NCBI RefSeq assembly: GCF_036017065.1 | Contig: NZ_JAYXHR010000003.1 | Location: forward strand, 1 to 64,000 | Source: Uliginosibacterium sp036017065 | GTDB lineage: Bacteria; Pseudomonadota; Gammaproteobacteria; Burkholderiales; Rhodocyclaceae | Direction: 5' to 3' | DNA: 64,000 nt | Part shown: piece after piece, positions 1 through 10,900 of the stretch | Layout of the letters: the number at the start of each line of letters is the position of its first letter | Position numbering within the stretch: the stretch's first letter is position 1 | The notes under the pieces: generated by a model | What the model saw: the letters and a program-made list of their open reading frames with translations, nothing else | What the model was told of the DNA's origin: nothing | Databases searched by the model: none | Position numbers and translations under genes: made by a program

Positions 1-309
1 GGCATCAACGTCGTGCTGCCCACCTTCGCAAAGGGCGGCACCCACGTGAACGTCTCCGGCGCCGCGATCGCCAGGCACGCGCCCAACAAGGACAACGCCG
101 TGAAACTGCTGGAATACCTCGTGTCCGACGAAGCCCAGGCCATCTACGCCAAGGCCAACTTCGAATACCCGGTGAAGAAGGGTGCGGCGGTCGACCCCGT
201 CATCGCCGCGCTGGGCACGCTCAACGTCGACCCCACCCCGCTGACCGAGATCGCCAAGCATCGCAAGGCCGCCAGCGTGCTGGTGGATAAGGTTGGCTTC
301 GACAACTGA
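1..309 (+). CDS. Fe(3+) ABC transporter periplasmic binding protein, C-terminal end (5' truncated)
   Basis: The reading frame is open from the first base, so only the last 102 residues of a longer protein are present. The visible part reads GINVVLPTFAKGGTHVNVSG and then AIARHAPNKDNAVKLLEYL. This is typical of the C-terminal lobe of FbpA/FutA-type ferric-iron binding proteins of the bacterial extracellular solute-binding superfamily, which deliver iron to an inner-membrane ABC permease. The convergent neighbour is an FTR1-like iron permease, which supports an iron role. The N-terminal signal peptide and the tyrosine iron ligands would lie outside the window, so the exact metal preference cannot be checked here. 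Confidence 0.8.
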   Translation, partial: GINVVLPTFAKGGTHVNVSGAAIARHAPNKDNAVKLLEYLVSDEAQAIYAKANFEYPVKKGAAVDPVIAALGTLNVDPTPLTEIAKHRKAASVLVDKVGFDN

Positions 310-319
310 TCGCGGATGG

Positions 320-386
320 GGGAGGCCCACCGGCCTCCCGCAATGAGCGTCGACCATGCGGCGCGCCGGTTTCCACGGCGCGCCGC
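320..386. terminator. Two hairpins between convergent iron genes (likely bidirectional terminator)
   Basis: A perfect 8-bp stem (GGGAGGCC, loop CACC, GGCCTCCC; 320-339) is followed by a perfect 11-bp stem (GCGGCGCGCCG, 7-nt loop, CGGCGCGCCGC; 358-386). They fill the gap between two converging genes. T tracts are weak, so factor-independent termination is likely but not certain. Confidence 0.6.
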
Positions 387-391
387 TTGTC

Positions 392-1153
392 CTATCGTTC
401 GCCAGCCGTGGTGGCGGCTTCGAACCACCAGTTCCGCGCTACCCGGGTCACCACCGGAATCATCAGCAGCGCACACACCGCGAGGTACCAGCCACTGCCG
501 TGCGACAGGGGGGCAGCGAACGCCAGAGCCTGCGGATCATTCCTTACGCCTGGAAGGCGTTGGTACAGATCAACTGCGGAGCTGACCAGCAACTGGACCG
601 CGAAAAAAGACAGCAGCAGTGCAGACAGCCTGAACAGCGCAAGCAACTGCACGCGAGCCCCCAGGGTCCGGTAAACAGGCAGCAGGGCCATTGCGCAAGC
701 AAGCCCCAAAAGGCTGCCCGCCACCAGTTCATGCATCTCCGACACGGCCATTTGAGCCCTGGCAAAGATGCCCACCTCGACGGCTTCGCGCAGTACGACC
801 AGTGCCGAGAAAATGCGGATCGCCCACCTTGCCCAGGCGTGGTCGAGCCAGATATCCAGTAGCGAGCTCACCCGGCCCTGGATGGCTTGCGCGGAAGACG
901 CCATGCCGGTCGCCATTGCGAGAATGCCGGCCGCGAAGAACAGGTTCAGCATCGACTCCAGGCTGCTTCCCCGCGGCATCAGTGCGAGCCACCCGATAAC
1001 CACGGCCGCGGCCGCCAGCCCGCAAGCCGCCCCGGTCCGGACGTCGGAACGTAAGGCGGCATGGCCGGACTGCTGGAGGTAGGTCCAGAGCGCCCCTAGA
1101 ATCAGCAGGGTCTCCGCGCATTCGCGCAGGACCAGAAAGAACATGTCGAGCAT
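392..1153 (-). CDS. FTR1-family iron permease (EfeU-like)
   Basis: A 253-residue polytopic membrane protein. Two Arg-Glu-x-x-Glu motifs are visible: RECAE close to the N terminus (FLVLRECAETLLILGAL) and REAVE near mid-protein (VVLREAVEVGIFA). These are the iron-binding signature of the FTR1/EfeU family, which moves ferric iron across the cytoplasmic membrane. About seven hydrophobic stretches fit the family. I place the start at the ATG at 1153, because an AGGAAG Shine-Dalgarno lies just upstream and the first REXXE motif follows in the usual position; an upstream in-frame start at 1195 would add 14 atypical residues. No EfeO or EfeB partner is adjacent, but the convergent gene encodes an iron-binding protein. 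Confidence 0.8.
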   Translation of the reverse strand: MLDMFFLVLRECAETLLILGALWTYLQQSGHAALRSDVRTGAACGLAAAAVVIGWLALMPRGSSLESMLNLFFAAGILAMATGMASSAQAIQGRVSSLLDIWLDHAWARWAIRIFSALVVLREAVEVGIFARAQMAVSEMHELVAGSLLGLACAMALLPVYRTLGARVQLLALFRLSALLLSFFAVQLLVSSAVDLYQRLPGVRNDPQALAFAAPLSHGSGWYLAVCALLMIPVVTRVARNWWFEAATTAGER

Positions 1154-1298
1154 CGCTTCACTTCCTGAACCATCATCCTTGCAAGTAATTCGCATTATCC
1201 TGTGCGCGGCGATCAGCCACCAGTGAGCTGGTGCATGGCGTCGATGATTGTGGAACGAAGACCCTATTGAACTCCCGCCTGGGAAAAGAGGACCGACA

Positions 1299-1634
1299 GT
1301 GGCAGCGATGAATGATCAGGAGCTTCTCGAGCTCGTGGATCGGGCGGTTGATCAGTTCAACGGCAATCTGAATGACCTGGGCAGCGCCATCGGCATGGTG
1401 ATGATCGGCAGGCGCTACGGATGGCGCGTAGTGCTGCTGATCCACAGCCCGACCACGATCCGAAAGTACGTCAAGATTCTTGGCCTGAAGAACCTGCGCG
1501 ACGTGCTGCCCGAGGTGGGCGAGCTGGCCGAACGGTCCAATGCCTGGAAGCTCGTGGATGGCACCGCGAATTTCTGGAAGGTCGTGCGTGGACAGATCAG
1601 TGGTGTGCGGAGCGCCATCGTCCAGAAAAAATAG
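1299..1634 (+). CDS. Small hypothetical protein (111 aa)
   Basis: I do not recognise the family. The GTG start at 1299 has a good AAAGAGGA ribosome binding site 7 nt upstream; an ATG three codons in (1308) is the alternative. The product looks soluble and mostly helical, with a hydrophobic central segment (GMVMIGRRYGWRVVLLI) and a basic C-terminal half. There is no signal peptide, cysteine motif or obvious catalytic motif. It stands alone between the divergently transcribed iron permease and the convergent glucan synthase. Confidence 0.55.
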   Translation: MAAMNDQELLELVDRAVDQFNGNLNDLGSAIGMVMIGRRYGWRVVLLIHSPTTIRKYVKILGLKNLRDVLPEVGELAERSNAWKLVDGTANFWKVVRGQISGVRSAIVQKK

Positions 1635-1768
1635 ATGGCCTGTGACCGGCAAGTGATGCCGGTGATCGAGCAGCCGTGACGGCGACGCAGCCAGCAACCG
1701 CGCACTGTTTGCAGACGAGGAGGGGCGCGTTGCGTTCTGGAGCAGACGCTCCTCTTGGGCCACGGCTT

Positions 1769-1806
1769 AGCGGGCGGCCGTAGTTCTCCAAAGACGGCCG
1801 CCCGCT
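1769..1806. terminator. Perfect 13-bp inverted repeat between convergent genes
   Basis: AGCGGGCGGCCGT and ACGGCCGCCCGCT are perfect complements separated by 12 nt. The hairpin lies about midway between the small unknown gene (ends 1634) and the 3' end of the glucan synthase gene (1923). There is no T run, so this may be a transcript-end stabilising hairpin rather than an intrinsic terminator. Confidence 0.45.
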
Positions 1807-1922
1807 CGGGCGATCAAACGATTTCTGAATGTTCCGCGCAACTGAAGTCGAGAACGTCAATCACCAGCAGCAGGCGTTGCGAAAGTTGGCGCTGGGCCAA
1901 GTCGAAGACAGGAAGGGCAGGG

Positions 1923-4900
1923 CTACTGGCAGTGGGCCTGGACATGGAGGTTCACGTCCACCACATGTTCCCGGCCATCGTCCACGAGCAAACATGCAGC
2001 GTCTTTCTGCAAGACACCATCCACGCTGACGGTGATCTCGGACCCTGCCGTCTCATGTCCAACAGGCTGCGTGACGACCAGGCGGTAGAGAGCCTTACCG
2101 TGGCGGTAGTGCAGGACAAATCCGGGCCAGTCCGCCGGCAGGCAGGGCGTGATGTGCAGTGTGTCGCCATGCCGTGTCAGGCCCAGCAGTGACTCCAGCA
2201 GCAGGCGATACATCCAGCCGGCTGAGCCGGTGTACCAGCTCCAGCCACCGCGGCCTGTGTGTGGCGCCGCGGAGTAGACATCCGCTGATATGACATAAGG
2301 TTCCACCTTGTAGCGCTTGGCATCCTCGGCGGACAGCGCATGACGCACCGGGTTGATGAGTCGCTGGACGTCCCAGGCGCGTTCGCGCTCGCCCAGCTGC
2401 GCGAAGGCCATGGCTGCCCAGATGGCGGCGTGGGTGTACTGGCCACCATTCTCGCGGACCCCGGGCACGTAGCCGCGGATGTAGCCGGGCTCGGCATCCG
2501 AGCGGTCGAAGGGTGGGTCCAGCAACTGGACGAGTCCGGTGTCACGCCGCACTAGCCGGCGGTCCACTGCGTGCATGGCCTGCCGCGCCCGCTGCATTTC
2601 ACTGGCGCCGGACAGCACGGCCCAGCTTTGCGCAATGGAGTCGATGCGGCATTCCGCGTTGCTGGCCGAGCCCAGCGGGCTGCCGTCGTCGAAGTAGGCA
2701 CGCAGGTACCAGTCGCCGTCCCAGGCGTGCTCGGCGAGATTGACGCGTAGCTGCAACGCTTCATGGCTGCAGCGCTCCGCAAAGCCCGTGTCTCCGCGCT
2801 GGATGGAGAGCGTCTTGAACTGGCGCAGGACTTCGCACAGGAAGAAACCAAGCCAAACGCTCTCGCCTCTGCCGCGTATCCCTACCAGGTTCATGCCGTC
2901 ATTCCAGTCGCCCGAGCCCATCAGTGGCAGGCCGTGTTCGCCGAAACGCAGGCCGTGATGGACCGCCCGCACGCAGTGTTCGTACAGACTGGCGCTCGTT
3001 GCGGAATGAGCTGGCAGGTCGTAGTAGGAGTCGTCCTCGGGATTGACGGGACGGCCCTCGATGAACGCCACGTCTTCGTCCAGTACCGCCAGGTCGCCCG
3101 TGACCTGCACGTAGCGGCAGGTGGCCAGCGGCAGCCACAGGTAGTCGTCGGAGCAGCGCGTGCGCACACCGCGCCCGGAAGGGGGATGCCACCAGTGTTG
3201 TACGTCGCCTTCCACGAACTGCCGGCTCGCACTGAGGAGTAACTGTGCGCGCAGCAGGTCCGGCCGGGTGTGGGTCAGTGCCATGGCGTCCTGCAACTGG
3301 TCACGAAAACCGAAGGCACCGCCCGATTGGTAGTAGCCGCTGCGCGCCCATAGACGACAGGCCATCGTCTGGTAAATGAGCCAGCCATTGACCAGGACAT
3401 CCACCGTGGGGTCGGGCGTTTCGACCTGCACTGCGCCCATGGTCTGATGCCAGTGCTGCTTCACTGCATCGAGGGCCACCTGGCCCGCCGTGGCACCGCG
3501 GGTGCTGAGCACGATCTGGTTGGCGTCTTCCTCGTTGTCGCCAATACCTAGCCGGAAGACGATCTCCCGCTCCTGGCCGTTCGCCAGTTCGAACTTCACC
3601 TGGATTGCGCCGCAAGGGTCCAGCCCTGCACCAAGCCGGCCGGAGAGCTGCACGCGTCCCAGGGCGGCCGGCTCTCGCAGCGACCCGTTGCGGCCGATGA
3701 ACTCGCGTCGATCGCCACTGACGCTCCGGCTAGTGTCATCGACGTCGAAGAAGACAACCTTCTCGGCGAACTCCATGCTGTAAGGGTTGCGGGCATACAG
3801 CGCACCGCTTCGTGAAACGCCGGTACTGATGTGCATGGAAGACTTGGCGCGCAAGTCACCGAGCACCCATTCGACATAGCCCGTGGCAGACAGCTGGCGA
3901 ACCCGGCCGGATTCGTTGCGGATCTTCAGTACGGAGAATTTCACGGCGGAATCCAGTGCCACGTAGATACAGAGCTCGGAGTGGATGCCGCCCACCAGCG
4001 TCTCGAAGACGCTGTACCCGAAGCCGTGACGGATGACGAACGAAGCATCGTCGCCTGCGGGATAAGGTGTGGGTGACCAGAACTGCCCACGTTCCTCGTC
4101 GCGCAGATAGATCGCTTCGCCGCCGGGGTCGCCGACCGGATCGTTGTGCCAGGGCGTGAGGCGGAATTCATGCGCGTTGTGGCCCCATGTGTAGGCGCTG
4201 CCGCGCTCCGACACCACGCTGCCGAATGCGGGGTTGGCCAGTACATTGACCCAGGGTGCAGGCGTGGCCTGACCGGGGGCGAGCGTGATGACGTACTCGC
4301 GTCCGTCGCGCGAGAAGCCGCCGATGCCGTTGTAGAGAATCAGGTCGCGGGCGGCGCCTGCATTGCCGTTCCCCCATGCACGCGCCGCCGGGACGTCTGC
4401 GGTGATTCGCGGGGGACGGGTAGCCAGCAAGGGAGGCACGCGCGTTTCCATGCGTGCATGAGCGTCCAGCTGGTCCGCCAGGCTGCCACGACTGTCGCTG
4501 AGGATGGCGCGGGCCACCGACTGGAACAGCAACCGGTCTTCGCCGGAGATCTGCTCCGCTGCACGCACGAAGATGCCACCCGGCCGCTCCATTGCGTTGG
4601 CCTCCATTCCGGAAGCAACCAGCGCGAGGATCTGCTCCTGCAGTTGCTGGCGATAGCCAGCGTGGTCCTCGTTCCAGATCACCAGGTCAACGGCCAGACC
4701 CTTCATGCGCCAGTAGGCGTGAGCCTGCACAAGCTGGCGCACCAGACCGATGTTGCCGGCATCCCCGATCTGCAACAGCACGATGGGCAGGTCACCCGAG
4801 ATGGCATAGCCCCACAGACCGGACTGGTTGCGCCGGTTGCGCACAAGTACCGACGGATCCGCACGTAGCGAGGCGTTGGCATAGAGTACCGATGCCGCCA

Positions 4901-7900
4901 GGCGCGCATACAGCTGGGTGTCGGCCTCACTCGCATTGATCTGCCGCAGCACGACCTGGCTGTGTGTCCAGGCCAGATCAAAAACGCGTGCGGCGAGGTG
5001 TCGGTCGCGATACTTGTCGATCAGCGCCAGAGCGGCCTCCCGAGTGTCTGCCATGCCTGTCACCAGGTCGACAGTGGCAGACTCCTGTGCCGCCAGCGTC
5101 AGCGTGCAGCGGATGGAGATGACGGGGTCGAGCACCGACCCGTCGGTCTCTGACAGCGCAGCACCTCCCTCCATCGCCAGTGGTCTGGCTGTGCTGCGTC
5201 CGCGCCCGATGAAGCGCAGACGATCCGTCTCGCAGGACAGCGCACCCAGAGTAGGCGCATGTACCGCCATCAGATGGAGTAACCATGGGGTGACTTGACC
5301 GGCGGATCGAGGTCGGCGCGTGCAAAGGATGGCATCGCGTGGCGGCAGGATCTCGGTCTGCACGAACAGGTTGCTGAATGCCGGGTGACTGGCGTCGGCG
5401 TCGGGTGGCGCGATCACGACTTCACCGTAGCTGGTCAGCTCCACCGTACGTGCGCGTCGAGAATGATTGGTGATGCGCACACGCCGCAGTTCGATGTCGT
5501 CCTCGGGCGATACGACGATCTCGGTATGCGTTTCGAAGGACTCCTTGCGCCGTTCGCCTTCCTCGTGGTGCCCACCCGCGGCCGGCAGCACGGCGTCGCG
5601 GCGCCGGAACTCGGCCCGTCCTTCGGTGAAGATGGCTTCGTAGCTCAACGGCTCCGTGCGGCTTGGCTGCCAGGCGGTGGACCAGCATGGCCCAGCTTGC
5701 TCTGCGCTCAGTTCGCGCAAGTAGCAGAAGCTGCCCCAGTGGTCGCAAGTACTGTCTTCGCGCCAGCGCGTTACGGCCAGATCCTTCCAGCGACTGTAGC
5801 CGCCGCCTGCCTGGGTGAGCATCACGTGGTAACGGCCATTGGACAGTAGTTGTACTGCGGGCACCGCACTGTCGACCTGGTTGTACAGACGGACCGGGGA
5901 ACTCGTCGTGTCCGTGCCGGTACTGGAGGCACTGGCCTGCGCGGTATGCACATACAAGGCTGTGGCCTTGGGAATGCGTTCCTGCAGCAACAGCAACACG
6001 GCCTGGAACAGGCGATCCGATGCAAAGCGCCGCTGCATGGGCGCGCCCAGCAGCGTGTGGGTCAGTGCCAGCAGGCTCATGCCCTGGTGATGCGCCATGA
6101 AGCTGCGCAGTACCGCATGGGTCTGGTTGCGCGGCAGGCGCGAGGGCGTGTAGTCGACCGCTTCGAAGAAGCCATAACGACCCATGAAGCCTTCGCTGAC
6201 CATGCGCTGCAGGTTGAGGCAGGCCTCCTCGGCTGCGACCATCAGCGCCAGCACGCATGCGTAGGGTGCGATGACGAGATCGTCACCCAGACCACGCTTG
6301 AGGCCCAATCCAGGTACGCCGAACGCTCGATACTGGTAGTTGAGGTGAAGGTCGATGGCGTTGTAGGCAGACTCCGAAATGCCCCACGGCACGCCGCGCT
6401 GTCGACCGTACGCGATCTGGCGGGCGACGGATGCCTTGCAGGTCTGGTCGAGCAAGGTGTTGTCGTAGCTGGGCATCACCAGCATGGGCATGAGGTACTC
6501 GAACATCGACCCGCTCCATGACAGCAGGACAGGCTCACCGCCGGCACTGGTCAGCAGCCGCCCGAGCGAGAACCAGCTTGCTTGCGGCAACCGCCCCTGT
6601 GCGATGGCGACGAAGCTGCACAGCCGTGCTTCGGATGCGAGCAGGTCATAGTAGCCCGCGTCGACCCGGTGCTCGGCGACGTTGTAGCCGATGCTCAGCA
6701 GGTTTCGTGTCTCGTCGAACAGAAAGCTGTAATCCATCTCGGCAAACGCGCCGGCCTGAGCGGCCAGGTTGTCGATCTGCTGAATGTACTCGCGTGCGCG
6801 TGCGCTGCCTTGGGCGACGTGCTGCTGCAGCGTGGCGATCCATTCAAGATCCGCCGCTGTGGCGGTGTGCGCCGCGGCGGAGGCGTCGTCATGGCGTGCT
6901 GCGATCAGGGTACTGACAAGACAGTTTTCCAGTTCGTCATGCAGTCGTTTGTCGAGGCCGCCCAGCTGGCGCAGGCTGGGTAGCGTATCCAGTGCTGCAA
7001 TGCCGGCGAGACGGGTCAGTACATGCTGGGAGAGGCCTGCTGGATGAGCGAGCGACAACCAGGGGAACAGCTGCTCCAGTTCATCCAGGGCTGCATCGGT
7101 TTGCTGCGCGAGCGCGCGGACCCAATCCAGTGCTTCCTCCGTGGATGACGGGTCTTTCTGCAAAGCTTGAGCCAGCGTGTGGGCATCTCGCGCGCATCGC
7201 TGGAGCGCTTGTCGTGTGTATGAGATGCGTGGCGAAGGCGTCGTGCGCAGCGCTTCCAGTTCGCGTTGCAGCGAACCCAGCTCGGCCACCGCGATGCCGC
7301 CCTGGGTGTCATCGAGAACCATCAGCGTGTCGTTCAGACCCGAGAAGCAGCGTGCGGTCAGGACATGGTCGTCAGGCAGCGCCAGCAGCCCAGCGCGCAG
7401 CGTCAGCAGGTGGGCCGCGAGATTGCCGCTGTCTACCGTCGACACGTACATCGGCAGCAGGGGCTGCAGCGTTCGCGTGTCGTACCAGTTATAGAAATGG
7501 CCATGATGCCTGGCCATTGTGGACAGCGTTTGCAGCGTGTCCGCACTACGTGTCAGCAAGCGGCCGAGCGGCAGGTATCCGAAGTCGTAGGCCGAGAGAT
7601 TCGCCAGCAGGCAGAGACCGATGTTGGTGGGTGAGGTCCGATGTGCGACTGTCTCGACCGGCTGCTCCTGCATGTTGTCAGGCGGCAACCAGTTTTCCTG
7701 CGCGGTGACGAAGCGCTCGAAGAAACTCCAGGTGCGCCGCGACAGCCGGTGAAGAAGCTGCCGTTGTGCCGTATCAAGGCGCATCTCCCGTGCGGCCAAA
7801 GGCAGGCTGATCCACCATGCGATGGCTGGGGCCAGCGCCCACAGGAAAAGTAGTGGCGCGGCTGCAGGCAGGGCGTGGGAATTGAATTGCGCGAGGTAGA

Positions 7901-10900
7901 AGCCCGTTGCGAGGGCCAGGACAGGTGCAGGCCACATGGCTGCGTAGCGTGCGGCCAAGGCCGGATAGCCCTGTAGTTCCGGCTTGCGCTCGGCACGTCG
8001 TTCCACTTCCTGCGAGGTTTGCCAAGCCAGCAAGCGATGGCGCGACACGCCCATGCGCCACAGTGAGCGGACAATGGCATCCAGGCTGAACCAGGCTTCA
8101 TACGGCAGGCAGGCCAGGGCGAAGCCCAATTGCCCCAGTCGTCGCTGCGCGGAACGCAGCGTCGCCGGGATATGCTGGCTCAGCCGCACTTCGTCCGGCC
8201 AGCGGAGCAGTTCCAGCGTCAGCGCACATACGCTGGGCAATGCCAGCATGCCCAGCACGAGTGCCGTCCAGCCGAGCGCCCATCCCGGCGAGTCTGGCCA
8301 GGCTGCTGGCAGCCATGCCCAGCCCGCCAGCAGCAGGCCGGTGAAAGCTGCCGGCACCAGGCTGCGACGCAGGTTGTCGAACAGCTTCCATTGCGACAGC
8401 AGGCTGAGCGTATTGCGCCGCCGGCTGTCGGACCCGCGAACGCTGCGCCACAGCCACCCTGCGAGTTGCCAGTCGCCGCGGATCCAGCGATGGCGGCGGC
8501 TGACGTCCGCCTCATAGCGTGCGGGGTGATCCTCGTAGAGCTGAACGTCGCTGAGCAGGCCGGAACGTGCGTAGCAACCTTCCAGCAGGTCATGGCTCAA
8601 TATGCGGTTGTCGGGCAGGCGTCCGCGCAGGGCGCGCTCGAAGGCGGCAACGTCGTAGATGCCTTTGCCGATGAAGGAGCCTTCGTCAAAGACATCCTGG
8701 TAGATGTCCGACACGGCGCGGGTGTAGGGATCGATGCCCGGCTCGCCACCGAACAGTCGTGCGTAGCGCGAGCGGCTGGTGCCAGGCAGGCTGATGCCCA
8801 CCCTTGGTTGCAGGATGGCGTGGCCATCCACGACCCGTCCCGTCGCGTCGTGCTGCGGACGATTGAGCGGGTGAGCCATGGCTGCGACGAACTGGCGCGC
8901 TGCATCGCGCGGCAGCTGGGTGTCCGTGTCGAGGGTTATGACGTACTTCACGCCCGCCAGGGCGGCCATGTCACCGACGATGAGCGAGAAGCTGCGTGAG
9001 GCATCTTCGTTCGTCTTGACGGGACCATCTGCGGCCAGCAACAACGCGTTGAGATCCTCCAGCTTGCCGCGCTTTCGCTCGCGTCCCATCCACACGCGCT
9101 CCTGCGCGTTCCACAGGCGCGGACGATGGAACAGGAAGAACAGGTCACGGGTACGGGGACCGTCGTCTCCATCGGCAGGCGCAGCTGTGGCGTACTTGCG
9201 GTTGAGCGCCTCGATGCATGAGCGGGCCTGATCGAGCAACGCGCTATCGCCAGGCAGGGTTTCTGCTGCCGCATCCGGAAAGTCGGTGAGCAATCCGAAA
9301 CGCAGTTGCGCGTCGCGGTTGGCCAGGAAGCGGACCTCCAGCGCTTCAGCCAGGTCTTCGATGTCCTGGCTGCGGGCGATGAGGGTCGGTACCACCACCA
9401 GCGTACGCGCATGGGCGGGAATGCCTTTTGCGAAATCCAGTCGCGGCAGGGCGTGCGGTGTGAGCAGCAGGCTGGTGATCCAGTCCACCAGACCCATTGC
9501 AGTCTGGCAGCCAGCCAGCAGGCCTAGCGCGGCGATCACGCCGGTCTGCCATAGCGCCATTCCTCCGGGCGCTGTGGAGGCATGCGCCCACAACACCGTC
9601 GCCGCTCCCGCGGCAAGCATTGCCATGGCGCCGAGGTACCAGGAAAGTGGCGACTGTGAGATACGACGCCTGAACGTGAGTGGCCACCCCGACCGGATGC
9701 GCGCCGCACGCTCCAGCTCCGAAGTACCGCGACCGATCAGGTAGTACCCGACGTGTGCTGCAGGGGTTGTCGGCGCATCACGATGCGCGGATCTTGCCAG
9801 GCCAACGGCAAGCTTTGTGACAGATTCTTCCGGGAGCCTGCTTTGGCGTGCCACGCGCTCTATGACGTGGCGGTATCGATCGCGTGTCCCGAAATCCATG
9901 TTGCCGTAGGTGCCATCGGGATCCTCGTGGAGAACATGCTCGACCACGCTCATGCTCTCGACGAAATCCTGCCAGTCGATGGCGCCGAAGACGCGCAGGC
10001 TGCCAATGCTGTTGCTGATGGAAAGCTGGTTTGCAGCCTGTTGCTGTCCTTCGGACTGCACCAGCTGCTCAATGGTGAGATCCAGTTCGGCGAGACGCTG
10101 TTCGATCCAGGTCAGCGGGAGTGCCAGGGCCGGGCCGCGACCACGCAAGCGTCTCGAGAGTTCGGCGACGAATGGGCTCATCATCGGCGGCAGCGAGCGC
10201 GCCATGTCCGCGATGACCAGGATGAGACTCTTCGGGTCGTTCTCCGCCGCCTCGCTCATCTTGTCCGCCCAGTTCTCCGCGAGCGTGCGCTCGACCGAAC
10301 CGGATGCGATGTGAACGCCGACACGACGCAGGTTCTCTATGATCGCCAGCCGCAACATGATGGGCACGGCCCACAACTCGCCAAGAGTCAGCGGTGAGAT
10401 GCCCTGGTAAGCCGACAGGAAGCGGTGCAGGACGTCCGCATCCACACGGCCATCCCCGTGCGACACAATCTCCAGCGCGATGTCATAGACGCGTGGGTGG
10501 GTGGGAGAGTGACTTCCCGGCGGCCGGGCAAGGCATGGCAGTTCGCGGCTGTAGCCTCTCGGCAGGTGGCGTCGCGTCGTGCGGATCTGCTCTTCGATGA
10601 GGTAGAAATTGTCGAGAAGCCATTCTGCGGCCGGCGTGATGCGTCGTTTGGCCGCAACGACATCGGTCATGAGCTTGCAGATGTCTGTCAGCGCACGTTC
10701 GTTCTCGGCGAGTCTCGGCAGCAGTACGTCAGGGGGATTGCCTGTCGTCAGGCTGCGGTGAGCAGCCGCCAGTGTTCTGCCATGTTGCGCCATCTGTTCG
10801 GCGCTGTAGAGCTCCGCCCTCAGGGGGGGATCCGCTTCCTCGAGATCGGGCCAGTTGCTTGGCGGACGTTTCCAGAAGCGGAGCTGGGCAAAGGACAGCC